A DNA stretch of 64,000 nt, from contig NZ_CALFYO010000021.1 in NCBI RefSeq assembly GCF_937952055.1, positions 62,001-126,000 of the forward strand, written 5' to 3'. Positions 18,686 to 26,348 of this stretch are shown here, in pieces. Under the pieces are notes generated by a model. The model was not told where the DNA came from. It did not search any database and saw nothing but the letters and a program-made list of their open reading frames with translations. The stretch is from an uncultured Piscinibacter sp. GTDB lineage: Bacteria > Pseudomonadota > Gammaproteobacteria > Burkholderiales > Burkholderiaceae_C. The position numbers and the translations under genes were made by a program. Within the stretch, counting starts at the first letter, position 1, and the number at the start of each line of letters is the position of its first letter.

Positions 18686-19087
18686 ATGCTGCCCGACTAC
18701 GACTGGGACGAACTCGCCACGCTGTGGGACGGGAACGACTTCCGCGCCGTGCACGACTGGCTGAACCTGCGCTGGAACGAGCTGGTCGGCGCGCGCGTGC
18801 TGCGCGACCAGGACCCTGACGCCCGCTTCCTCCAGGGCCTGGCGTTCGCCGCCCTGGCGCTGCACTTCACGCAGTGCGGCAACCAGGAAGGCGCACTGAT
18901 GATGATCGACGACGCGACGGTCTTCCTGGCGCCGTACGTGCCCAGCCACCAGGGCGTCGCGGTGGAGCCGGTGCTGCAGAGCCTGGCCGAACTGCGGCCG
19001 CTGCTCGTCGGCCTGCCGCCCCGGGCCGACTGCCCCATGCAGCCGTTCGTGTACCGCAGGTTCCGGCTGGCGAGGGAGATCGCATGA
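18686..19087 (+). CDS. DUF309-like small helical protein
   Basis: 133 residues. The core (FRAVHDWLNLRWNEL, then FLQGLAFAALALHFTQCGNQEGA and a third helix) resembles DUF309, a small helical bundle normally showing an EAHE...W signature; here the first helix has VHDWLN instead, so it is a divergent member. The function of DUF309 is unknown. The start is 9 nt after the chaperone stop and its stop overlaps the next start (ATGA), so it belongs to the operon. A role in assembly of the enzyme is a guess from position only. Confidence 0.7.
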   Translation: MLPDYDWDELATLWDGNDFRAVHDWLNLRWNELVGARVLRDQDPDARFLQGLAFAALALHFTQCGNQEGALMMIDDATVFLAPYVPSHQGVAVEPVLQSLAELRPLLVGLPPRADCPMQPFVYRRFRLAREIA

Positions 19088-19785
19088 GCGGCGAGCGCAG
19101 CGAACTCGTGTTGGCGCGATGGGTGGCGGCGTCCTCTGCGTCGTCGCCCGCGCAGCCTCTGTTCATGCTCGACCGCGCCGGGGCCCCGTCGGCCGCGCCC
19201 CACGCCACCCTCGTGCTCGGCAAGGGCGGCCTGGGGCCGGCGCGCGCCCGACTGAGAACGGGGTCACGCCAGGTGCTGCTGGCCGACGCCGCGCTGGGCG
19301 ACGTCTCGGTCTTCAGCGCGGCGATCGTGGAGTTCGGTGCCGCCCGAATCGGCGCCTGGTTGCCGGCGAGGCGCATGGCCGTGTCCTGGGCGCTCGACGC
19401 GCAGTCCAACGGCGACTTCAGGTGCATGGTGCCGAGCCATCCCGAGGCGCGCTGGGAGCTGCTGAGCAGCGACAGGCAGGGCACCGGCATCGAGGTCGGC
19501 GGCCGCATCGAGAAGCTCGTGCAGCTCGGCGTCACGACCATCCTGGTCAGCGTGGACATCCAGGATGATCGCGACCTGGACCTGTGTGCCGGACTGATGG
19601 AGCGCTTCGGTCAGCGGCTGTGGTTCAGCGCGCTCGACGCTCCCGACGCCGATTTCGCGCCATGGGTCGAGTTCGGCCAGGTGCGTCGCCTGGTGCTGCC
19701 GGACACCCCTGCGGCCGGGGGGCTGGCGGAACGCCTGCTGGCTCGGTTCGCCGCGCCGCGCGCCACCCGCGAGCTGGCGGCATGA
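19084..19785 (+). CDS. conserved operon protein of unknown function
   Basis: 233 residues; the ATG at 19084 overlaps the previous stop (ATGA), and its own stop overlaps the next start in the same way. I do not recognise the family. The sequence alternates predicted strands and helices (QVLLADAALGDVSVFSAAIV, then KLVQLGVTTILVSVDIQDD and FGQVRRLVLPD), which looks like an alpha/beta fold and faintly like HisA/HisF-type barrels. It has no signal peptide or membrane helix, so it should be cytoplasmic, and no cysteine motif. Its place among maturation genes suggests a role in cofactor or enzyme handling, but nothing direct supports that. Confidence 0.7.
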   Translation: MSGERSELVLARWVAASSASSPAQPLFMLDRAGAPSAAPHATLVLGKGGLGPARARLRTGSRQVLLADAALGDVSVFSAAIVEFGAARIGAWLPARRMAVSWALDAQSNGDFRCMVPSHPEARWELLSSDRQGTGIEVGGRIEKLVQLGVTTILVSVDIQDDRDLDLCAGLMERFGQRLWFSALDAPDADFAPWVEFGQVRRLVLPDTPAAGGLAERLLARFAAPRATRELAA

Positions 19786-20285
19786 GGACGCGAACGATCG
19801 CTGCGCTGGTGCTGGCCGTGCTGCTGCAGATCGTGGCTGCGTCGGCCCGTGCCGGCAACGCGTCGCTGCGCGACGACGAGCAGCTGCTGGCGCTGCTGGT
19901 CGAATCGCCGCAATGCTGCGTGATCGACGCGCGCAGCGCGAAGCGCCGCGCGGCTGCCGCGCTGGACGGCGCGCTGGTCTACCGCGACGGTCTGCGCATC
20001 CAGGCCACCAGCGCGGTCGTGGTCGTCGCCGACAGCGACGCACGGGGCCTGGCCGTGGCCAGGACCTTGGCCCGGCGCAGCCCGCACGACGTCTACGCGG
20101 TCAAGGGGGGCTATCTGGCCTGGCAGTCCGTCGCCATCCGCTTGCAGGCAGAGGCGAGCAAGCCCGGCTCGAAGTTCACTTTCGTGATCCCCCACAACAC
20201 CTGCCAGCAGGACACGCCGCTGCACGTCTTCGAGGCGAAGCCGCCACGGCCCGCAGCGAGCGCTTCGCGCCGGGGACTCCCATGA
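19782..20285 (+). CDS. exported rhodanese-like protein lacking the catalytic Cys
   Basis: 167 residues. A signal peptide (RTRTIAALVLAVLLQIVAA, cut near ARA-G) sends it to the periplasm. The fold resembles a rhodanese domain (VIDARSAKRRAAAA, then VYAVKGGYLAWQSV), but the place of the sulfur-carrying Cys loop reads VVVVADSDARG, with no Cys. It is unlikely to be a normal sulfurtransferase; other Cys (PQCC, NTCQQD) lie outside the loop. It overlaps the genes on both sides by ATGA, so it is made with the enzyme. A ligand-binding or scaffolding role near the periplasmic complex is possible. Confidence 0.7.
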   Translation: MRTRTIAALVLAVLLQIVAASARAGNASLRDDEQLLALLVESPQCCVIDARSAKRRAAAALDGALVYRDGLRIQATSAVVVVADSDARGLAVARTLARRSPHDVYAVKGGYLAWQSVAIRLQAEASKPGSKFTFVIPHNTCQQDTPLHVFEAKPPRPAASASRRGLP

Positions 20286-21370
20286 GCGCCGTGCCCGAGA
20301 TCCAGGCCAGTCGCTGCGTGCGCTATCGCTTCCGCTACAGCGCGTGCCAACGCTGCGAGCAGGCCTGCCCGCACGATGCGATCGTCCTCTCGGACGAGGG
20401 CGCGGTGATCGCCAGCGAGCGCTGCCGGCACTGCGGGCTGTGCGTCGGCGCCTGCCGCACCGAGGCCTTCACGGACGCCAGCCTCTCGCCGATGGCGCTG
20501 ATCGACCAGGCGCGTGGCCGCAGTTCCTTCTCCTTCGCTTGCGCGCCGTCCGGTGCAGACGCGGACGCCGTCGTTCCCTGCCTGGGGGCGCTGGGGCCTG
20601 CCCTGCTGGCCTTCCTGGTCAAACAGGGCACGGCGCTGCATCTCGCCGGCAGCGACCACTGCGCCGACTGCAGCCACGGCGCGCGCGGCAGCGAGCAGCT
20701 GGCGGCCAGCCTCGACGCCGTCGAGTCGCTGCGTGTGGCCGATGACACCGGCTCCTGGGCCGGCGTCTCGCTGGTCCAGCGCCAGAGCACAGGCGCCGGG
20801 CAGAGCGACGACCGCCGCGCCGCGCGGCGCCAGTTCTTCAGGCGCCTGGCCAGGGTCGGCGAGAACGCAGCGCAGCGCGGCGCGGCGGCGCGTGCCGCCG
20901 CAGCACCGCTGCGCGCCATCCGAGCCGCGCGCGTGGCACCCGGCGCACAGCGTGATCTGCTGCAGTTGCTCGGGCTGACCGTCGCTGGCGTGCCGCTTGC
21001 CGCGCACCCTTCGTTGCCCTTCGGCGACGTGCGCCTGGAGCCCGGGTGCAGCAGCTGCGAGGCGTGCGCGCGGGCCTGTCCGACCGGCGCGCTGCAGGTG
21101 CGCGAGAACGGCAGCGCATGGGCGCTCGGCTTCGACGCGTCGCGATGTGTGGGCTGCGGCGTCTGCGTCGAGGCCTGCCAGCCGCGCGTCCTGCACCTGC
21201 GCGAGGCGGCGGCTGCCGACGGCTTCGCCCGGCGCGAGGCGGTGCCACTGCATGCGCGCCCCAAGCGCCGCTGCACGCGCTGCGACCGCTCCTTCATTGC
21301 CGCGGCGCACGGCACGCTGTGCGACGTGTGCGCCGGCGACGAACTGGACTTCGACGCCATCTTCGGCTGA
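20282..21370 (+). CDS. polyferredoxin with four [4Fe-4S] motifs and a C-terminal zinc ribbon
   Basis: 362 residues. Cysteine groups in order: CQRCEQACP and CRHCGLCVGACR near the N-terminus (about 20-65), CSSCEACARACP and CVGCGVCVEACQ near residues 258-300, and a CTRC...CDVC zinc-ribbon-like pair close to the end. The middle (about 70-180) is a non-cluster domain with a CADC pair. No signal peptide or membrane helix is present, so this appears to be a cytoplasmic electron carrier. In the operon it may deliver electrons for maturation, or to the nitroreductase-like flavoprotein encoded two genes on. I cannot match it to a named family with confidence. Confidence 0.75.
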   Translation: MSAVPEIQASRCVRYRFRYSACQRCEQACPHDAIVLSDEGAVIASERCRHCGLCVGACRTEAFTDASLSPMALIDQARGRSSFSFACAPSGADADAVVPCLGALGPALLAFLVKQGTALHLAGSDHCADCSHGARGSEQLAASLDAVESLRVADDTGSWAGVSLVQRQSTGAGQSDDRRAARRQFFRRLARVGENAAQRGAAARAAAAPLRAIRAARVAPGAQRDLLQLLGLTVAGVPLAAHPSLPFGDVRLEPGCSSCEACARACPTGALQVRENGSAWALGFDASRCVGCGVCVEACQPRVLHLREAAAADGFARREAVPLHARPKRRCTRCDRSFIAAAHGTLCDVCAGDELDFDAIFG

Positions 21371-21385
21371 CAGCGAGGAGAAGCC

Positions 21386-21799
21386 ATGGAATGGGAATTC
21401 ACCGCCGCCGAGGTCGTCCGCGGGGACGCGGTCTACGGGCTGTCGGACTTCCGGCGTGACCTGGGCGAAGAGGTCCGCGCCAATCTTCCCGGACTGGACG
21501 AGCGCGAACTGGACCGCCTCTTCCGCCTCGTCTACGACCTGCACTACTGGCTCGCCACGGGCCATGCCTACCGCGATTTCGAGCAGGAGTTCGCCGACCA
21601 GCCGAAGGTGCTGCCGCTGCTCCGCGCGGTGCACGAACAATGTACCGCCAACGTCGAGATGCTGGGCGCCATCCTCCAGCGCCTGATCATGGAGGGCGTC
21701 GAGTCCGGCGCGCCGCTGGAACGGGCCCTGGAGCGCACCGCGCACCTGCACCAGCGCGCGGTGGCCGTCAGCCCGCTCGATCCCGCCGCGGCACCCTGA
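21386..21799 (+). CDS. small operon protein of unknown function
   Basis: 137 residues; start supported by GAGGAG. It is acidic and rich in helix-forming residues (LSDFRRDLGEEVRANL, LDRLFRLVYDLHYWLATGH, LLRAVHEQCTANVEMLGAIL) with no signal, membrane segment or cysteine motif. I recognise no family. It lies 15 nt after the polyferredoxin gene and 11 nt before the nitroreductase gene, so co-expression is likely. Length and helical pattern would suit a subunit or adaptor of a larger protein. Confidence 0.65.
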   Translation: MEWEFTAAEVVRGDAVYGLSDFRRDLGEEVRANLPGLDERELDRLFRLVYDLHYWLATGHAYRDFEQEFADQPKVLPLLRAVHEQCTANVEMLGAILQRLIMEGVESGAPLERALERTAHLHQRAVAVSPLDPAAAP

Positions 21800-21810
21800 C
21801 CGGGCCGATC

Positions 21811-22485
21811 ATGGACAAACGGGCCACACCGCAGGATGCGCTCCGGCCTGCGCCGGCGAGTGATTCGTGCGAGCAGCTCGCCGCGCAGGCGTCGGTGCGG
21901 GCACTGATCGAGTCGCGCCACAACGTTTCGCCCAAACGCCTGGAGGAACCCGGCCCGACTGCGGCGCAGCTGCACTCGATGCTCGTCGCGGCGGCCGCGG
22001 CACCCGACCACGGCCTGCTGACGCCGTGGCGATTCATCCTCGTGCCCGCCGACCGGCGGCACCTGCTGGCCGAAGCCTTCGCGCTGGCGCTGATCGACCG
22101 CGACCCCGGCGCGACGCTGGCCCAGATCGAGTCGGCGCGCGAGAAGGCCCATCGCGCGCCGCTGCTGCTGGTGGCGATCGCCCGCCTCGGCCCGCGCGAG
22201 CCGAACGTGCCGCCCCTCGAGCGCATGGTCTCGATGGGTGCAGCCATCCAGAACCTCCTGCTGGTGGCTCACGCCATGGGCTTCGGTGCCGGCCTGACCA
22301 GCGGCCAGGCGATGGCGTCGCCGAGGCTGCACCGATTGTGTGGGTTGAGTGAAGACGAAGTGCCGGTCTGCTGCATCAGCATCGGCACGGTGACCCATCG
22401 CAAAGTCGTCGCCTGCACCCGGCCCTTGCCATCGGACTTCCTCAGCGAGCTCGGGGACACATCAGCGACGGACTGCCTGCAGTAG
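21811..22485 (+). CDS. nitroreductase-family flavoprotein
   Basis: 224 residues. It matches the FMN-binding nitroreductase fold of the YdjA type: SVRALIESRHNVSP at the start (phosphate-binding Arg/Ser region), AAAAAPDHGLLTPWRF, and MVSMGAAIQNLLLVAHAMGFG for the dimer and flavin region. Such enzymes reduce nitro compounds, quinones or flavins with NAD(P)H; some act in specialised pathways. It is the last gene of the molybdoenzyme operon, 11 nt after its neighbour, and converges with the thioredoxin-like gene on the other strand. Its real substrate is unknown. Confidence 0.85.
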   Translation: MDKRATPQDALRPAPASDSCEQLAAQASVRALIESRHNVSPKRLEEPGPTAAQLHSMLVAAAAAPDHGLLTPWRFILVPADRRHLLAEAFALALIDRDPGATLAQIESAREKAHRAPLLLVAIARLGPREPNVPPLERMVSMGAAIQNLLLVAHAMGFGAGLTSGQAMASPRLHRLCGLSEDEVPVCCISIGTVTHRKVVACTRPLPSDFLSELGDTSATDCLQ

Positions 22486-22530
22486 AGGCAGCCGCAGTCG
22501 CAGGAGATGCCGCAGGCCGTCGTGGCCGGC

Positions 22531-22767
22531 TCAGGCGGCCAGCCACTGCCGCACCTCGGCCTGCGTCGGAATGCGGCCGCTGCTGACCAGCTTCTCGTCG
22601 ATCACCAGGCCCGGCGTCGACAGCAACTCGTAGGCCAAGATCTCCTTCATGTCGGTGACCTTGACAAACTCGGCCTCGATGCCGGCGCTGCTCGCGGCCT
22701 CGCGCGCCACCGCCTCGAGCTTCTTGCAGTTGGCGCAGCCGGAGCCGAGGATCTTCACTGTCTTCAT
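22531..22767 (-). CDS. mini-thioredoxin (TM0996/MtH895-type) protein
   Basis: 78 residues; strong ribosome site AAGGAGAT before the start. The CxxC pair is in GSGCANCKKLEAV, and the cis-Pro region is STPGLVIDEKLV. This short thioredoxin-like family often sits beside ArsP-like permeases, as here, where the permease gene lies 24 nt upstream. It is cytoplasmic and probably handles a thiol-bound metal or metalloid, or keeps the permease cysteines reduced; both roles are inferred. Confidence 0.85.
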   Translation of the reverse strand: MKTVKILGSGCANCKKLEAVAREAASSAGIEAEFVKVTDMKEILAYELLSTPGLVIDEKLVSSGRIPTQAEVRQWLAA

Positions 22768-22791
22768 GTCGCATCTCCTTGTGCAGAGTGG

Positions 22792-24237
22792 TCAGGCCCC
22801 GGCCGGGGCCGCCCGGCGCCCCAGCATCCAGGCGAGCAGCGCCGCCAGCGTGCCCAGGAAGGCGGCCAGCCCGAGGGCAATCCAGGCCGGATTGACGCCG
22901 TCCACCCAGGCGCCGTAGAGCAGCCCGGCAACGACGCTGAACAGCGCCACCAGGCCGACGTAGCTGAAGGTCTTGGGCCGGCCGATCACCGCGGCCACCA
23001 TCAGGATGCTCTGCAGGCTCAGTTCCGGGTCGGCCATCAGGTAGGCCAGCAGCGGCCCGCGGTGCATGCCCAGGTCGAGGAACATGTGCGCGACCGGTAC
23101 CTCCACCAGCGTGGGGAAGTACATGAACACGCCGAACACGACGGCCACCGCATTGGCCATCAGGTCGTTGCGGCCGGCGAGGTTCTGGATCCACTCGGGC
23201 TGGATCACTTGCCTCACCATGCCGACGACGAACACGCCGACCACCAGCAGCACGAAGATCTGCTTGACGAAGCGCCAGGATTCCCACAGCCAGGCCTGCC
23301 AGGCATCGGCTTCCAGTCGCCGCGCGTGATGCAGCACCGCCCACAGGGCGAGGCCGACCGCCAGCACGCGGCCGGTGAGCGCGACCTCCAGTCCGTCGGC
23401 ATGCGGGGTCAGCCGCATCGCGGCCACCAGCAGCGTGGCCGCCGCCAGCCCGAGCGCGACCCAGGTCCAGCGGTTCGCGCCCTCGACGATGTTCTCCAGG
23501 CCCCGCCAGGCGGCCAGTCCGATGAGCAGCAGCAGCACGATGAGCAGCGAGCCCTGCACGCTGACGCCCTCCTCGCCCCTGGCGGCATCGAACGGCACCC
23601 ACTGGAACAGCGTGGCCTGCCAGGCCTGTGCCCACGGCAGCGGCAGCGAGAACGAGACCACGCTGGCATTGAGCAGCGAGAGCTTGAGCGTGCCGGCGAT
23701 CAGCACCGCCACCAGCGACAGCAGCACGCCGAGGGCCGCCGCGCCGATGCTCGCCTGCTCTGCGAACAGGTTGTCGGTCAGTGCATCGTGGCTGGCGTCG
23801 TCGCGCCAGAACAGCATGGCCATGAGCATGCCGATGCCGATGCCGAACAGCAGGCACAACACGAAGCGCGCAAAGGCGAACTCGGCGCCGAGGATGCTGC
23901 CGGTGTAGGCCAGTGCCATCACGTTGCCGGCCGGCGCGAAGAACAGAAAGGTGATCGCCGGCCCGAGGCCGGCACCCTTCTTGTAGATGCCGGCGAACAG
24001 CGGCACGATCGTGCAGGAGCACACCGCCAGCAGCGAGCCGGCCGCCGCCGCGGCCGGATAGGAGACGCGGTAAGGCGCGCTTCGCCCGAGCCAGCGCGTG
24101 ATGCTGGCCTTGGGAATCAGCGCGGCCATGGCACCGGCGATGAAGAACGCCGGCAGCAGGCACAGCAGCACATGGGCGGCGAGGTAGGCGGCCAGATTGC
24201 CGGCGCCGCCGCTGATCAGGTGCAAGAAGGTGTCCAT
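22792..24237 (-). CDS. ArsP/DUF318-type permease
   Basis: 481 residues with about ten hydrophobic helices. It belongs to the large permease family (PF03773 type) containing ArsP and the SO_0444-type Cu/Zn efflux proteins: SLLAVCSCTIVPLFAGIYKKG holds the conserved Cys-x-Cys, and FFAPAGNVMALAYTGS is repeated in part later (LAYLMADPELSLQS). The paired Cys in the first half is the likely metal or metalloid site. Its partner is the mini-thioredoxin gene 24 nt downstream. Known relatives export trivalent organoarsenicals or Cu/Zn; the sequence does not decide between them. Confidence 0.8.
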   Translation of the reverse strand: MDTFLHLISGGAGNLAAYLAAHVLLCLLPAFFIAGAMAALIPKASITRWLGRSAPYRVSYPAAAAAGSLLAVCSCTIVPLFAGIYKKGAGLGPAITFLFFAPAGNVMALAYTGSILGAEFAFARFVLCLLFGIGIGMLMAMLFWRDDASHDALTDNLFAEQASIGAAALGVLLSLVAVLIAGTLKLSLLNASVVSFSLPLPWAQAWQATLFQWVPFDAARGEEGVSVQGSLLIVLLLLIGLAAWRGLENIVEGANRWTWVALGLAAATLLVAAMRLTPHADGLEVALTGRVLAVGLALWAVLHHARRLEADAWQAWLWESWRFVKQIFVLLVVGVFVVGMVRQVIQPEWIQNLAGRNDLMANAVAVVFGVFMYFPTLVEVPVAHMFLDLGMHRGPLLAYLMADPELSLQSILMVAAVIGRPKTFSYVGLVALFSVVAGLLYGAWVDGVNPAWIALGLAAFLGTLAALLAWMLGRRAAPAGA

Positions 24238-24338
24238 GGTCTCGGAAGCTTGCTTGTTTCAGGCGGAAGACCACAACCAGCCCGTCCGAGCCCAGACCCC
24301 ATCAGACCGCCGGTTCGGCCGCCCCGGGTTGAGCGCGG

Positions 24339-25313
24339 TCAAGTGCCGTGCCGGACATGCTCATGGTCGCGGTGCTGCAGCGGCGTCGTGTCGGCGCCAT
24401 GACGATCGTCGGGCACCGCGCAGGCACGCGTGAACGGCGTGCGCACCACCTGCAGCGTGACATGCTCGATCTCGAAACGCTCGTGCAGTTGGCGAGTCGC
24501 CGCTGCCAGGAACGCATCGTCGGCCTGCTGCTCGGGCATCACCAGGTGCGCGGTCAACGCGATCTGCGAGGTGCCCATCGCCCACACGTGCAGATCGTGC
24601 ACCCGTGCCACCCCCGGCAACGATTCGAGCAGGCCCTGCACCTCGCGCAGGTCGACGCTGTCGGGCACGCCGTCGAAGAGCAGGTGCACCGACTGCTTCA
24701 GCAGGCCCGCCGTGCCGGCGACGATGACGATCGCGATCAGCAGGCTGACCACCGGGTCGATCCATTGCCAGCCGAAGGCGAGTGCCAGCGCGCCGGCGAC
24801 CACCACGCCCGCCGACACCAGCGCGTCGGCGGCCATGTGCAGGAAGGCGCCGCGGATGTTGAGGTCCGCCTCGCGACCGCGCATGAACAGCAGCGCCGTG
24901 GCCGTGTTGACGACGATGCCGACGGCGGCCACCGCCATGATCGTCACACCCTCGATCGGCTGCGGCGATTGCAGGCGAAGCACCGCCTCCCAGGCCAGCG
25001 AGCCCATTGCCACGAGCAGCAGCAGCGCGTTGACGAAGGCGGCGAGGATGCTGGCGCGCTTCCAGCCGTAGGTGTGCCGACGGTCGGGGCGCAGCCGGCC
25101 GGCCAGCGCCCCGCCCCACGCAAGCACCAGGCCGGCGACGTCGCTGAGGTTGTGGCCGGCATCGGCCAGCAGCGCCAGCGAGTCGACCTTCCAGCCGTAG
25201 AAGGCCTCGACGGCGACGAAGGCCAGGTTCAGCCCGATGCCGATCTTGAAGGCACGGTCGAAGCGTGCCGGTGCGTGGGCGTGGGCGTGGGCGTGATCGT
25301 GGCCGGCACTCAT
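24339..25313 (-). CDS. cation diffusion facilitator (CzcD/ZitB-like zinc exporter)
   Basis: 324 residues from ATG at 25313, chosen because GGAG lies upstream and the His-rich leader starts here; the frame is open further upstream. The N-terminus has alternating His (GHDHAHAHAHA), a likely metal-collecting tail. Six membrane helices follow, with the metal site residues in ALLADAGHNLSDV (helix 2) and HMAADALVSAG (helix 5), the HxxxD pattern typical of zinc CDF proteins. The cytoplasmic C-terminal domain includes VHDLHVWAMG. It should export Zn2+ or similar ions by proton exchange. It lies upstream of the permease and thioredoxin genes on the same strand, so the three may form a metal-handling group. 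Confidence 0.92.
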   Translation of the reverse strand: MSAGHDHAHAHAHAPARFDRAFKIGIGLNLAFVAVEAFYGWKVDSLALLADAGHNLSDVAGLVLAWGGALAGRLRPDRRHTYGWKRASILAAFVNALLLLVAMGSLAWEAVLRLQSPQPIEGVTIMAVAAVGIVVNTATALLFMRGREADLNIRGAFLHMAADALVSAGVVVAGALALAFGWQWIDPVVSLLIAIVIVAGTAGLLKQSVHLLFDGVPDSVDLREVQGLLESLPGVARVHDLHVWAMGTSQIALTAHLVMPEQQADDAFLAAATRQLHERFEIEHVTLQVVRTPFTRACAVPDDRHGADTTPLQHRDHEHVRHGT

Positions 25314-25356
25314 GCCGCAGTCTCCATTGCGGGGGACGGTTCGGGAATGCAGCGTC

Positions 25357-26298
25357 TCACTCGCGTTCGAGCTCGAGATAGGCGCGGCTGGCATTGCCGG
25401 GCGCCAGTTCGGCCGCGTTGAGCAGGCGCATGAACGGCCGGGCGTCGAAGCTCTGCACGGCAGCGCCGATATCCACGCCGTCGTCCACCGCCTTCTTCAT
25501 GTGCCGGCGCAGCGCAAGCAGGTAGGCCTCGGTGTCGGCCTTCGCGGTGATCAGATCGGTGACCTTCCCGTGGCCCGGCACCAGCACCTTCGGGTTCAAC
25601 CGCTCGACGAGGGCGAAGCTCTCCAGCCAGTGCTTCGTGTTGCTGACCGGGATGACGCCGAGCATGCGCTCGACGTAGACGACGTCGCCGGTGAACAGCA
25701 CGCCTTGTTGCGGCAGCCAGACCATCATGTCGCCCGGCGTGTGCGCGCCGCCGCGGTGCTTCAGCTCGAAGACGACGCCACCGAGTTCCAGGCGCTCGTC
25801 GGCGCCCCGCACGAAGCGGGTCGGCAAGGCCGGCACCGTGCCGTCGGCCTTCTCCTTCAGCACGGCCCGCAACGCCTGCAACTGGTCGTTGCCGCGGTTG
25901 CGCATGTCGGCCTGCGCCTGCGCATGGGCAAGAGTCTCGGCCCCCTGGCCGGCAAAGTAGCCATTGCCGAGCCAGCGGTGATCCTGGCCCCCGGTGTTGA
26001 TGACCCACTTGATTGGCCGAGGCGTGATCTTCCCGACCGCCTCGTGGATCTGCCGCGCGCTCTGCCAGGTGGCCCCGCTGTCGATCAGCACTGCGCCGGC
26101 CGGCGTGACCACCAGCCCGAGGTTGGCGTTCAGGCCCTCGTTCTCGACGCTGCGCGCGCCCGTGTCGCCGACGTGGGCGTAAACGCCCTCGGCGACCGGA
26201 CGGAAGTCCAGCGTCAGCGCCTGGGCCGCCCACGGCGCGGCAGCCATCGCCAGGGCGCCGAGCGCTTTGCCCATCCAGCAGGAGAGGTTCCGTGTCAT
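25357..26298 (-). CDS. exported metallo-beta-lactamase-fold protein with altered zinc site
   Basis: 313 residues from ATG at 26298 (MTRNLSCWMGKALG); a signal peptide ends near AQA. It follows the MBL fold (LGLVVTPAGAVLIDSGATW, HTPGDMMVWLP, LFTGDVVYVERM, LVPGHGKVTD). The first metal motif, normally HxHxDH, reads NTGGQDHRWLGN: the Asp and last His remain but both earlier His are missing. The other ligands (His of HTPGD, Asp of TGD, His of GHG) are kept. It may bind a single metal or be a non-hydrolytic relative; related periplasmic MBL proteins accompany quinoprotein and sulfur systems. The LysR gene upstream on the same strand ends 50 nt before its start. Confidence 0.8.
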   Translation of the reverse strand: MTRNLSCWMGKALGALAMAAAPWAAQALTLDFRPVAEGVYAHVGDTGARSVENEGLNANLGLVVTPAGAVLIDSGATWQSARQIHEAVGKITPRPIKWVINTGGQDHRWLGNGYFAGQGAETLAHAQAQADMRNRGNDQLQALRAVLKEKADGTVPALPTRFVRGADERLELGGVVFELKHRGGAHTPGDMMVWLPQQGVLFTGDVVYVERMLGVIPVSNTKHWLESFALVERLNPKVLVPGHGKVTDLITAKADTEAYLLALRRHMKKAVDDGVDIGAAVQSFDARPFMRLLNAAELAPGNASRAYLELERE

Positions 26299-26348
26299 GG
26301 GTTCAGAGCACCGCGTCGAGGAAGAAGAAGGGGGGAAGAATCCGACGC

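Noticed and set aside
22507..24402. 631-codon open frame on the plus strand
   Set aside because: Antisense to the permease; no motif or plausible start.
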